From the NCBI GenBank assembly GCA_964530335.1, contig CAZGYG010000005.1, forward strand, positions 1-64,000: DNA of 64,000 nucleotides. The letters are read 5' to 3'. This stretch comes from VGDP01 sp964530335 (lineage in GTDB: Bacteria; Pseudomonadota; Alphaproteobacteria; SP197). How positions within the stretch are numbered: position 1 is the stretch's first letter; each line of letters opens with the position of its first letter. The notes under the pieces are model-generated. The model saw only the letters and a program-made list of their open reading frames with translations. It made no database searches and was not told the origin of the DNA. The translations under genes were made by a program, and so were the position numbers. Of the stretch, positions 40,325-48,635 are shown piece after piece.

Positions 40325-42559
40325 ATGGCAGCCGATAGCCCGACGACACCCAGCGCAACCCTGGCGCAGCGCGAGCCCGACGCGGCCGAACGCCGGTTCG
40401 ACGGTCCCGTTCGCGTGCCCGCCCCGAGGGGCGAACCGGGGCCGCCCTTGGACCCGGGCGCCCGTGAGCGGTTCATCAACCGCGAGCTGTCGTGGCTCAA
40501 GTTCAACGAGCGGGTGCTCGAGGAAGCGCACAATCCGGCCCATCCCCTGTTCGAGCGGGTGCGCTTCCTGTCGATTTCGGCCGCCAATCTCGACGAGTTC
40601 TTCATGGTGCGCGTGGCCGGGCTGATCAACCAGATGCGCGCCGGCGTGGCCGTGGGCCATCTCGACGGCCTGACCCCAGCCCAGCAGCTTGCCGCCATCC
40701 GCGTCCAGGCGCGCGCGCTCATGGCCAAGCAGCAGGCGTGCTGGACCGCGCTGGCGCCCGAGCTGCGCGACCAGGGCATCGCGGTGGTCGGGCCCGTGGA
40801 GCTGACGCCCGACGACCTTGCCTGGCTGGAAACCTACTTCAGCGACGAGGTCGAGCCGGTGCTGACCCCGCTGGCGATCGACCCGGCGCACCCGTTTCCG
40901 TTCATCCCCAACTTCGGCTTCTCGCTGGTGCTCCAGCTCCAGCGCACGAGCGACGGCGCGGCCCAACGCGCGCTGGTGCCCCTGCCCTCGCGGCTCGGCC
41001 GGTTCGTCCGCCTGCCGGGCGAGGGCGCGCGCTACGTGCCGATCGAGCTGCTCGTGCACCTCAATCTGGGCCGCCTGTTTCCCGGCCTGCGGGTCATGGC
41101 GCGCGGCGAATTCCGCATCGTGCGCGACAGCGAGATCGAGATCGAGGAAGAGGCCGAGGATCTGGTCCGCACGTTCGAGAGCGCGCTGAAGCGGCGGCGG
41201 CGCGGCAACGTGATCCGGCTCAAGGTCTCGGTCGGCATGCCCGAGCAACTGCTGGACTTCGTGGTCGAGGCGCTCGGCGTCGGCGCCGACGACATCTATC
41301 CGGCCGAGGGCATGCTGGGGCTCGCGGACATCGCCCAGCTCATCGACAGCGACCGCACCGGGCTGCTGTTCGAGCCGTACAACCCGCGGTTTCCCGAGCG
41401 CATCCGCGACTTCGGCGGCGACTGTTTCGCCGCCATCCGGCGCAAGGACCTGGTGGTCCACCACCCCTACGAGAGCTTTGACGTGGTGGTCCAGTTCGTC
41501 CGCCAGGCGGCGGAGGACCCGGCGGTGGTCGCGATCAAGCAGACGCTCTATCGCACCAGCAACGATTCGCCGATCGTGCGCGCCCTGATCGCCGCCGCCG
41601 AGGCCGGCAAGTCGGTGACCGCGCTCGTCGAGCTGAAGGCGCGCTTCGACGAGGAGGCGAACATCCGCTGGGCGCGTGACCTGGAGCGCGCGGGCGCCCA
41701 GGTGGTTTACGGCTTCGTCAACCTCAAGACCCACGCCAAGATCTCGCTCGTGGTCCGGCGCGAGTCCGGGAAGCTGGTGTCGTACGTGCACTTCGGCACC
41801 GGCAATTACCATCCGATCACGGCACGCATTTACACCGACCTGTCGTTCTTCACCTGCGACGCGGCGCTGTGCCGCGACGCCAACCGCGTCTTCAATTACC
41901 TGACCGGTTACGCCAAGCCCGAGCGGTTCGAGAAGCTGGCCATGGCGCCGATCGGTATGCGCGACACGGTGATCCGTATGGTCGACGACGAGATCGAGCA
42001 CGCCAAGGCCGGACGCCCCGCGGCGATCTGGGCCAAGCTCAACTCCCTGACCGACCGCAAGACGATCGACGCGCTCTACCGGGCGTCCCAGGCGGGCGTG
42101 CTGGTCGACCTGATCGTGCGCGGCATCTGCTGCCTGAGGCCCGCCGTGCCGGGACTGTCCGAGACCATCCGGGTCAAGAGCATCGTCGGGCGCTTTCTCG
42201 AACATTCGCGGATCGTCTGCGCCGGCAACGGCCACGGCCTGCCATCGGCGCAGGCCAAGGTCTACATCTCGTCGGCCGATTGGATGTCGCGCACCTTCGA
42301 CTGGCGGGTCGAAACCATGGTTCCGGTCGAGAACCCGACCGTCCACGAGCAGGTGCTCGACCAGATCATGGTGGCGAACATCAAGGACGTGGCCCAGACG
42401 TGGCTGCTCGGCCCCGACGGCGCGTACCAGCGCCTCGCCGCCGATCGGGGCGCGTTCAGTTGTCATAAGTTCTTCATGACCAACCCCAGCCTGTCCGGGC
42501 GGGGCCGCGCGCTGCGCCGCCTGAGGTCCGCCGGACTCGGCAGGGCCGCGGCCGAGTAG
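40325..42559 (+). CDS. ppk: Polyphosphate kinase 1
   Basis: Makes inorganic polyphosphate from ATP, reversibly, at the membrane or nucleoid. The 744 residues carry FINRELSWLKFNERVLEEA at the domain start, LPFI-type ATP-binding region PFPFIPNFGFSLVLQLQR, the active-site histidine segment YVHFGTGNYHPITARIYTD, and EHSRIVCAGNG with the second conserved histidine. About 45 extra residues precede the domain. The ppx/gppA-like gene begins five bases after the stop, so synthesis and breakdown genes are co-transcribed. Confidence 0.96.
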   Translation: MAADSPTTPSATLAQREPDAAERRFDGPVRVPAPRGEPGPPLDPGARERFINRELSWLKFNERVLEEAHNPAHPLFERVRFLSISAANLDEFFMVRVAGLINQMRAGVAVGHLDGLTPAQQLAAIRVQARALMAKQQACWTALAPELRDQGIAVVGPVELTPDDLAWLETYFSDEVEPVLTPLAIDPAHPFPFIPNFGFSLVLQLQRTSDGAAQRALVPLPSRLGRFVRLPGEGARYVPIELLVHLNLGRLFPGLRVMARGEFRIVRDSEIEIEEEAEDLVRTFESALKRRRRGNVIRLKVSVGMPEQLLDFVVEALGVGADDIYPAEGMLGLADIAQLIDSDRTGLLFEPYNPRFPERIRDFGGDCFAAIRRKDLVVHHPYESFDVVVQFVRQAAEDPAVVAIKQTLYRTSNDSPIVRALIAAAEAGKSVTALVELKARFDEEANIRWARDLERAGAQVVYGFVNLKTHAKISLVVRRESGKLVSYVHFGTGNYHPITARIYTDLSFFTCDAALCRDANRVFNYLTGYAKPERFEKLAMAPIGMRDTVIRMVDDEIEHAKAGRPAAIWAKLNSLTDRKTIDALYRASQAGVLVDLIVRGICCLRPAVPGLSETIRVKSIVGRFLEHSRIVCAGNGHGLPSAQAKVYISSADWMSRTFDWRVETMVPVENPTVHEQVLDQIMVANIKDVAQTWLLGPDGAYQRLAADRGAFSCHKFFMTNPSLSGRGRALRRLRSAGLGRAAAE

Positions 42560-42564
42560 AGGGC

Positions 42565-44085
42565 TTGCCGCCCCGCCGCCGCCCCGGCGCGAGCGAACGG
42601 CCGCTCGCGGTGGTCGATGTCGGGTCGAACTCGGTCCGCCTGGTGGTGTTCCGGGGCGCGCGGCGGTCCGCCGCCGTGCTCTACAACGAGAAGGTGACGT
42701 GCGAGCTGGGGCGCGGCCTGCACCGCGACGGCCGGCTCGCGCCCGAGAATGTCGATCGGGCGCTCGATGCGATCGCGCGGTTCGTCGCGTTGGCGCGTTC
42801 GTTCGGCTCGGACATCCGGGTGTTCGGCACCGCCGCCGTGCGCGACGCCGCCAACGGCGCCGAATTCGCCGCCGCGCTCGGCCGCCGCGTGAACCTGCCC
42901 GTGACCGTGCTGAGCGGGGCGGAGGAGGCACGGCTCTCCGCGCTCGGCGTCGTCTCCGGCATCCCGGACGCCAGCGGCCTGGTCGGCGATCTCGGCGGCG
43001 GCAGCCTGGAACTGGTCGCGGTCGCCGGCGGCCGGATCGGGCGCCATGCCACGTTCCCGATCGGCCCGCTGCGCCTGGTCGACGTGCACGAGAGCGCCGT
43101 CGCGGCGTCGGCGCGCGCCGCCGTCAACGCGCACCTCGCCGGGCAACCATGGCTCGGCGACGTCGGCGGCGACTTCTACGCCGTCGGCGGCGCGTGGCGC
43201 GCGCTCGCCCGGTTGCACATGGCGCAGATCGATTACCCGCTGCGCGTGCTCCACCACTACCGCCTCGCGGCCGACGACGCGGACGAGTTGTGCGGGCTGG
43301 TCGCGCGCATGGGCCGCCAGAGCCTGCGCCGGGTCGCGGCGGTGTCGCGCAACCGCCTCGACGCGCTGCCTTGGGCGGCGCTGGTCCTGCAACGGATCAT
43401 TCGGACCGCCGCGCCCACGTCGATCGTGTTTTCGGCGAACGGACTGCGCGAAGGCGTGCTGTTCGAATGCCTCGGCGCGGCCGAGCGGCGGCGCGATCCG
43501 CTGATCGCGGCGTGCACCGACGCCGCGCGCGGGCGCGACCGCTTCGGCGGCCACGCCCAGGCCCTTTACCGGTTCAGCGCCGGCGCGGTCCCCGATGACG
43601 ACGCGCGCACCGACCGGCTGCGCCGGGCCGCCGCGCTGCTGAGCGACTTGGCATGGCGCGAGCACCCGGAGCATCGCGCCGAGTTCGCGATCGAGACGGC
43701 GCTCTATCTGCCCGACGGCTGCCTCAGCCACGACGAGCGGGCCTGGCTCGCGCTGGCGCTCCACGCCCGCTACGGCGGCGCCGAGGACGCGCCGGGCGCG
43801 GCCGTGCCGCGTCGCCTGCTGGCGGTGGAGAGCGCGCGAAAGGCGCGCGCGACCGGGCTCGGCTTTCGGCTGGGCTACGCGCTCGGCGGCGCGGTGCCGG
43901 CGACGCTCCGCCACGCGGAACTGGCGCGCCAGGGCAATCGGCTCGAGCTCCGCGCCGGGCCGCGGCTCACGCCGCTGCTGGGCGATTTGATCGACCGCCG
44001 GCTGCGCATCCTGGCCGAGGCGCTCGGGCTCACGCCCGTCGTGGTGCCGGCGAAGGCGCGCCCTCTCGCGGCAGCCACGCGCTAA
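42565..44085 (+). CDS. ppx: Exopolyphosphatase / guanosine pentaphosphate phosphatase family
   Basis: Ppx/GppA phosphatase of the ASKHA superfamily, 506 residues. Phosphate-binding loops are AVVDVGSNSVRLVVF and GLVGDLGGGSLELVAV; VFGTAAVRDAANGAEF and SGAEEARLSALGVV complete the first domain, followed by the HD-like helical C-terminal region. The start codon is TTG at 42565, preceded by AGAGGG, five bases downstream of ppk. Whether it prefers polyphosphate or pppGpp cannot be told from sequence; linkage to ppk favours polyphosphate. Confidence 0.92.
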   Translation: MPPRRRPGASERPLAVVDVGSNSVRLVVFRGARRSAAVLYNEKVTCELGRGLHRDGRLAPENVDRALDAIARFVALARSFGSDIRVFGTAAVRDAANGAEFAAALGRRVNLPVTVLSGAEEARLSALGVVSGIPDASGLVGDLGGGSLELVAVAGGRIGRHATFPIGPLRLVDVHESAVAASARAAVNAHLAGQPWLGDVGGDFYAVGGAWRALARLHMAQIDYPLRVLHHYRLAADDADELCGLVARMGRQSLRRVAAVSRNRLDALPWAALVLQRIIRTAAPTSIVFSANGLREGVLFECLGAAERRRDPLIAACTDAARGRDRFGGHAQALYRFSAGAVPDDDARTDRLRRAAALLSDLAWREHPEHRAEFAIETALYLPDGCLSHDERAWLALALHARYGGAEDAPGAAVPRRLLAVESARKARATGLGFRLGYALGGAVPATLRHAELARQGNRLELRAGPRLTPLLGDLIDRRLRILAEALGLTPVVVPAKARPLAAATR

Positions 44086-44105
44086 CGCCGACGCTGCTCG
44101 CCGGA

Positions 44106-45506
44106 TCAGCCCTTCCAGACGCCGTCGCGCACCAACTCGTCCTGGGTCTCGACGATGGCCTGATGCATGATATCGAACATGCGGTCGATCTGCGCCGGCT
44201 GGATCACCAGCGGCGGCGAGAACACGCACAGGTGACCCATGGGTCGCAGGATAAGCCCCTTGTCCTGGCACCTGCGGTCGACCTTCGCCCCGACCCCCGC
44301 TTCCCACGGGAACGGTTCCTTGGTGGCGCGGTCCTTGACCATCTCGACGCAGCCCATGAGCCCGATGCCGCGGGCGTCGCCGACCAGCGGCAGTTGGCCA
44401 AGGGCGCGCAGACGCGCCTGGAAGTGGGGCGCGATCGCGCGCACGTGGCCGCAGATGTCCTCGCGTTCCATGAGCTCGATGGTCTTGAGCGCCGCGGCGC
44501 ACGCCACCGGGTGACCGGAATACGTGAAGCCGTTGCTGAACACCGCGGTCTCGGCCTTGGCGTCGAGGATGTCCTGGTAGAGCCGCTCCGAGGCGATGAA
44601 GGCGCCGAGCGGGATGTAGCCCGAGGTCAGCCCCTTGGCGCAGATGATGATGTCCGGCACCATGTCGAACACCGGCTCGGACGCGAAGAAGTGACCCAGC
44701 CGGCCGAAACCCGTGACCACCTCGTCGGAGATGTAGAGCACGCCGTGGCGCCGGCACACCTCGATCGTCTTGGCGTGATAGCCCTTGGGCGGCACGATGA
44801 CGCCGCCCGAGGCCAGGATCGGCTCGGCGATGAAGCAGGCCACGTTGTCCGCGCCGAGCTCGAGGATCTTGTCCTCCAGCTCCTTGACGCACAGGTCGCG
44901 GAACGCCTCTTCGCTCATGCCCTCGGGCCCGCGGTACGGGTTGGGCGAGCGCAGGTGGTGGATGCGGTCCGTCGCCAGGTCCATGTACGTCTTGTCGCGC
45001 GGCTTGCCGCTGAGGGACGCCGCCAGGTAGGTCGAGCCGTGGAAGGCGTTCTCGCGCGTCAGGATCGCCTTCTTGGTCGGACGTCCGGTGACGTTGAAGT
45101 AGAACCAGACGAAGCGGATGGCGGAATCGACGGCGGTCGAGCCGCCGGTCGAGAAGAACGCGCGGTCGAGGTCGCCCGGCGCGAGCTCGGCGAGCTTGGC
45201 GCCGAGCTCGGCGTGCGGCGGGGTCGAGAGCTTGCCGAACGGCGAGTAGTAGGTCATCTGCCGGACCTGCTCGGCGATCGCCTGGGCCATGGCCTCGTTG
45301 CCGTAGCCGAGCTGGACGCACCACATGCCGCCCGGCCCGTCGAGGAACCTGTTGCCGTCGGTGTCGTAGACGTAGACGCCCTCGGAATCGGCGAGCAGGA
45401 GCGTGTCCTGCTTGTCGGCCGACTTGAGGAAGCCCCAGGGGTGGATGACGTGTTCGGTATCCGCCGCCTGGAGGCGCTTGGTGTCGAATGGCTTGTTGGT
45501 ACGCAC
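44106..45506 (-). CDS. Class III omega-aminotransferase
   Basis: PLP-dependent aminotransferase of 466 residues, related to beta-alanine:pyruvate and other omega-amino acid transaminases. The PLP lysine is in IIICAKGLTSGYIPLGAF; other markers are FSTGGSTAVDSAIRF, ISDEVVTGFGRLGHFFASE and TYSGHPVACAAALKTIELM. The GTG start at 45506 is preceded by AGGTGACACC; the frame is open to 45779 through the divergent region. It faces a BauB-like cupin gene, so a role in beta-alanine or polyamine breakdown is plausible. Confidence 0.88.
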   Translation of the reverse strand: MRTNKPFDTKRLQAADTEHVIHPWGFLKSADKQDTLLLADSEGVYVYDTDGNRFLDGPGGMWCVQLGYGNEAMAQAIAEQVRQMTYYSPFGKLSTPPHAELGAKLAELAPGDLDRAFFSTGGSTAVDSAIRFVWFYFNVTGRPTKKAILTRENAFHGSTYLAASLSGKPRDKTYMDLATDRIHHLRSPNPYRGPEGMSEEAFRDLCVKELEDKILELGADNVACFIAEPILASGGVIVPPKGYHAKTIEVCRRHGVLYISDEVVTGFGRLGHFFASEPVFDMVPDIIICAKGLTSGYIPLGAFIASERLYQDILDAKAETAVFSNGFTYSGHPVACAAALKTIELMEREDICGHVRAIAPHFQARLRALGQLPLVGDARGIGLMGCVEMVKDRATKEPFPWEAGVGAKVDRRCQDKGLILRPMGHLCVFSPPLVIQPAQIDRMFDIMHQAIVETQDELVRDGVWKG

Positions 45507-45654
45507 GGTGTCACCTATGGATTTGAAGTGATGGATTTTCCGGGTAATGAAGTGTCCCGTGAGCCCGGGATCGACCCCAGGCCCGATGTCCAAGGTAAGC
45601 CGCGAGGCGCGCGCTGGCAAGTAGTTCACTTGACGAGCGTTCAGCGAATGAACG

Positions 45655-45981
45655 ATGAGCGATCGAACGTGGGAGACACAAGTGGCTGATACAGAAAGAA
45701 AAACCGCTACTTCAACGATCCAGGTGGATAACGCCTCGATGCGCGTTACCCGGTGGGACTTCGCCCCCGGCGCGGCCACCGGCTGGCACCGCCACGCCCA
45801 CGACTACGTGGTCGTGCCGCTCCTGGACGGCCGGCTTTCTCTGGTCGATAGCGAGGGCGAGCGCGAGGTCGCCATGACCGCGGGGGCGTCGTATTTCCGC
45901 CCCGCCGGCGTCGAGCACGACGTGATCAACGCCAGCGCCGACACGTACGCCTTCGTCGAGATCGAGCTCAAGTCCCGGTGA
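45655..45981 (+). CDS. Cupin-domain protein, BauB-like
   Basis: Single-domain cupin of 108 residues. The first cupin motif, GWHRHAHDYVVVPLLDGRL, has two histidines; the second is YFRPAGVEHDVINAS. It resembles the beta-alanine-degradation cupin BauB. The gene is divergent from the omega-aminotransferase (148-base gap) and its stop overlaps the cysK start (GTGA), so it heads the cysK-alaX-sseA run. The metal and substrate are unknown. Confidence 0.82.
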   Translation: MSDRTWETQVADTERKTATSTIQVDNASMRVTRWDFAPGAATGWHRHAHDYVVVPLLDGRLSLVDSEGEREVAMTAGASYFRPAGVEHDVINASADTYAFVEIELKSR

Positions 45982-47009
45982 GCCGCGACGGTCCCATGGA
46001 CATCCGCGACGATCTCTGCGCGCTCATCGGCGGTACGCCCCTGGTCCGGTTGCGCGGGGCGTCCCAGCGGACCGGCTGCACGATCCTGGGCAAGTGCGAG
46101 TTCATGAACCCCGGCCAGTCAGTCAAGGACCGCGCGGCCCTGTTCATCGTGCGCGATGCCGAGCAGAGCGGGCTGCTCAAGCCCGGCGGCGTCATCGTCG
46201 AGGGCACCGCCGGCAACACCGGAATCGGGTTGTGCGTCGTCGGGCTGGCGTGCGGCTACCGCTCGGTCATCGTCATGCCCGAGAACCAGAGCCAGGAGAA
46301 GATGGACGCGCTCCGGCTGCTCGGCGCCGATCTGCGCCTGGCCAAGGCGGTGCCGTACAAGGACCCCGGCAACTACCAACACGTCTCGCGCCGGATCGCC
46401 GAGGAGCTCGCGGCCAGCGAGCCCAACGGCGCGATCTGGGCCAACCAGTTCGACAACCTGGCCAACCGTCGCGCCCACCAGGAAACCACGGGCCCCGAGA
46501 TCTGGGCCCAGACCGACGGCAAGGTCGATGCCTTCGTCTCGGCCATCGGCACCGGGGGCACGATCTCGGGGGTCGGCCTGGCGCTCAAGGCGCGCAACCC
46601 CAAGGTACGCATCGTGCTCGCGGATCCCACCGGGTCGGGCATGTACGACTGGGTGGTCAACGGCACGCCGAAGGCCGAAGGCACCTCGATCACCGAGGGC
46701 ATCGGCCAGGGCCGCGTCACCAGGAACTGCGACGGCGCGCCGATCGACCTTGCTTTTCGCGTCACCGACGCCGAGGCGCTCGAGGTGCTGTTCGATCTGG
46801 CCAGCGAGGAAGGGCTCGTGCTCGGCGGCTCGACCGGCATCAACGTCGCCGGGGCGATCAAGGCGGCGCGGGAGCTCGGCCCCGGCCACACGATCGTGAC
46901 GCTGCTGTGCGACCTCGGCGCGCGCTACATGAGCAAGGTCTACAATCCGGCGTTCCTGCGCGAACGCGGGCTGCCCGTGCCGCGCTGGCTCGAAGGGGGT
47001 ACGCCATGA
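45978..47009 (+). CDS. cysK: Cysteine synthase-type beta-replacing enzyme
   Basis: PLP enzyme of fold type II, 343 residues, expected to make cysteine from O-acetylserine and sulfide. The PLP lysine lies in NPGQSVKDRAALFI; the phosphate-binding loop is AIGTGGTISGVGLALK. The substrate-binding loop reads EGTAGNTGIG where E. coli CysK has TSGNTGIA, and the following block is VIVMPENQSQEKMDAL; this variant occurs in a second alphaproteobacterial cysteine synthase group. The start is GTG 45978 (GTGA overlap with the cupin) or ATG 45996. It overlaps alaX by four bases. Confidence 0.88.
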   Translation: MSRDGPMDIRDDLCALIGGTPLVRLRGASQRTGCTILGKCEFMNPGQSVKDRAALFIVRDAEQSGLLKPGGVIVEGTAGNTGIGLCVVGLACGYRSVIVMPENQSQEKMDALRLLGADLRLAKAVPYKDPGNYQHVSRRIAEELAASEPNGAIWANQFDNLANRRAHQETTGPEIWAQTDGKVDAFVSAIGTGGTISGVGLALKARNPKVRIVLADPTGSGMYDWVVNGTPKAEGTSITEGIGQGRVTRNCDGAPIDLAFRVTDAEALEVLFDLASEEGLVLGGSTGINVAGAIKAARELGPGHTIVTLLCDLGARYMSKVYNPAFLRERGLPVPRWLEGGTP

Positions 47010-47725
47010 CCGACCTGACGTTCCGCGCCGACGCCTACGCGCGGACCGTGGCGGCCACGGTCGTGGCGGGGACCGACGCCGGCATCGTGCTCGATCGCAC
47101 GGTGTTCTACCCGACCGGCGGCGGCCAACCCGGCGATACCGGCGTCCTCAAGCTGGCCGACGGCACAACCATTCGCATCGTCGACGCGGTCAAGGGCGAC
47201 GGCGACATCGTGCGCCACGTGCCGGCGCCCGGCACGGTCGTCCCCGCCCCCGGCACCGCCGTCGAGGCCATCATCGACTGGGACCGCCGCCACCGCCTGA
47301 TGCGCATGCATTCGTGCCTGCACCTGCTGTGCTCGCTGATCGCCGCGCCGGTGACCGGCGGCCAGGTCGGCGAGGACCGCGGCCGGCTCGATTTCGACCT
47401 GCCGGAGGCGAACCTCGACAAGGACGACCTGACCCGGCGCCTCCAGGCGCTGGTCGCCGCCGATCGACCGCTCAGCGAGCGCTGGATCAGCGACGCCGAG
47501 CTGGCCGCCCAGCCGGAGCTCGTACGCACCATGTCGGTCAAGCCACCCACCGGCGCCGGCCGGGTGCGGCTGATGGAGATCGCGGGCGTCGACCTGCAAC
47601 CGTGCGGCGGCACCCACGTGCGCTCGACCGGCGAGATAGGCGCGGTCGAGGTCGTCAAGATCGAGAAGAAGGGCAAGCACAATAGGCGGGTCATCGTGGC
47701 GTTCGGCGCGGGCACGGCCGCATGA
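47006..47725 (+). CDS. alaX: Alanyl-tRNA editing protein AlaX
   Basis: Free-standing homologue of the AlaRS editing domain, 239 residues, which removes serine or glycine wrongly attached to tRNA-Ala. Zinc ligands appear as the HxxxH motif in MRMHSCLHLLCSL and as CGGTH in LQPCGGTHVRSTGEIG. The N-terminal RTVFYPTGGGQPGDTG block is the C-Ala/editing-type lead. ATGA overlaps link it to cysK upstream and sseA downstream. Finding an editing factor inside a cysteine-metabolism operon is unusual. Confidence 0.92.
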   Translation: MTDLTFRADAYARTVAATVVAGTDAGIVLDRTVFYPTGGGQPGDTGVLKLADGTTIRIVDAVKGDGDIVRHVPAPGTVVPAPGTAVEAIIDWDRRHRLMRMHSCLHLLCSLIAAPVTGGQVGEDRGRLDFDLPEANLDKDDLTRRLQALVAADRPLSERWISDAELAAQPELVRTMSVKPPTGAGRVRLMEIAGVDLQPCGGTHVRSTGEIGAVEVVKIEKKGKHNRRVIVAFGAGTAA

Positions 47726-48573
47726 CCGACCCCGGCTTCGGCACGCTGGTCACGACGGAGTGGCTCGCGGCGCGCCTCGGGGAGCCGGACCTCTGCGTGG
47801 TCGATGCCTCGTGGTACCTGCCGACCGAGCGGCGCGACGCCAAGGCCGAGTACCGCGCGGCGCACATCCCCGGCGCCGTCTTCTTCGACATCGACGAGAT
47901 CGCCGATGCGGATTCGCCCTACCCGCACATGCTGCCGAGCCCGGTGAAGTTCTCGGCGCGCGCGCGCAAGCTCGGGCTCGGCGACGGCAACCGGATCGTT
48001 GCCTACGACGGCGGCAACGCGATGGCCGCCTGCCGCGTGTGGTGGATGTTCCGCGCCTTCGGCCACGGCGAGGTGGCCGTGCTCGACGGCGGCTTCGCCA
48101 AATGGCGCGTCGAGGGCCGGGCGGTCGAGGACGTGCCGCCGCGGCCGCGCGAGCGGCACTTCACCGCCCGGGTCAACAACCTGATCGTGCGCACCCTGGA
48201 CCAGGTGCGCGCTGATCTTGCCGGCGGCCGCGTGCAGGTGGTCGATGCGCGATCCGCCGGCCGCTTCGCGGGCACGGCGCCGGAACCCCGGCCGGGCCTG
48301 CGTTCCGGCCACATGCCGGGCGCGCGCAACCTGCCCTACGACCGCGTGCTCGATCCCGCGACCCGGACGTTCCTGGCCGCGCCGGAGCTCCGCCGGCGCT
48401 TCGCCGATGCGGGCGTCGCCCTCGACCGGGGGGCGGTGACGACCTGTGGTTCGGGGGTCAGCGCCTGCGTCCTGGCCCTGGCGCTCGACCTGCTCGGTCA
48501 CCGCGACGTCGCCGTCTACGACGGCTCGTGGGCCGAATGGGGCAGCCGTGACGACACGCCCGTGGTCACCTGA
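47722..48573 (+). CDS. sseA: 3-mercaptopyruvate sulfurtransferase
   Basis: Two-rhodanese-domain enzyme of 283 residues that moves sulfur from 3-mercaptopyruvate to thiols or cyanide. The inactive N-terminal domain contains VVDASWYLPTERRDAKAEY and HIPGAVFFDIDE; the active C-terminal domain ends with the catalytic-cysteine loop TTCGSGVSACVLALALDLLG, the CG(S/T)GV(S/T)A form that marks mercaptopyruvate rather than thiosulfate preference. It overlaps alaX (ATGA) and closes the cupin-cysK-alaX-sseA operon. Confidence 0.92.
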   Translation: MTDPGFGTLVTTEWLAARLGEPDLCVVDASWYLPTERRDAKAEYRAAHIPGAVFFDIDEIADADSPYPHMLPSPVKFSARARKLGLGDGNRIVAYDGGNAMAACRVWWMFRAFGHGEVAVLDGGFAKWRVEGRAVEDVPPRPRERHFTARVNNLIVRTLDQVRADLAGGRVQVVDARSAGRFAGTAPEPRPGLRSGHMPGARNLPYDRVLDPATRTFLAAPELRRRFADAGVALDRGAVTTCGSGVSACVLALALDLLGHRDVAVYDGSWAEWGSRDDTPVVT

Positions 48574-48635
48574 GGCGCCGCTCGCGCCGCGCTGGCCCAC
48601 GGCCGGATGCGCGGCTATGGTGCGCCGGTTGACCG

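Noticed and set aside
40256..42931. An 891-codon minus-strand frame opposite ppk
   Set aside because: ppk on the other strand has full family motifs; the antisense product does not look like a protein.
42463..45324. A 953-codon minus-strand open frame
   Set aside because: It is antisense to ppx and partly out of frame with the aminotransferase; the high GC content of the genome leaves long spurious frames open.
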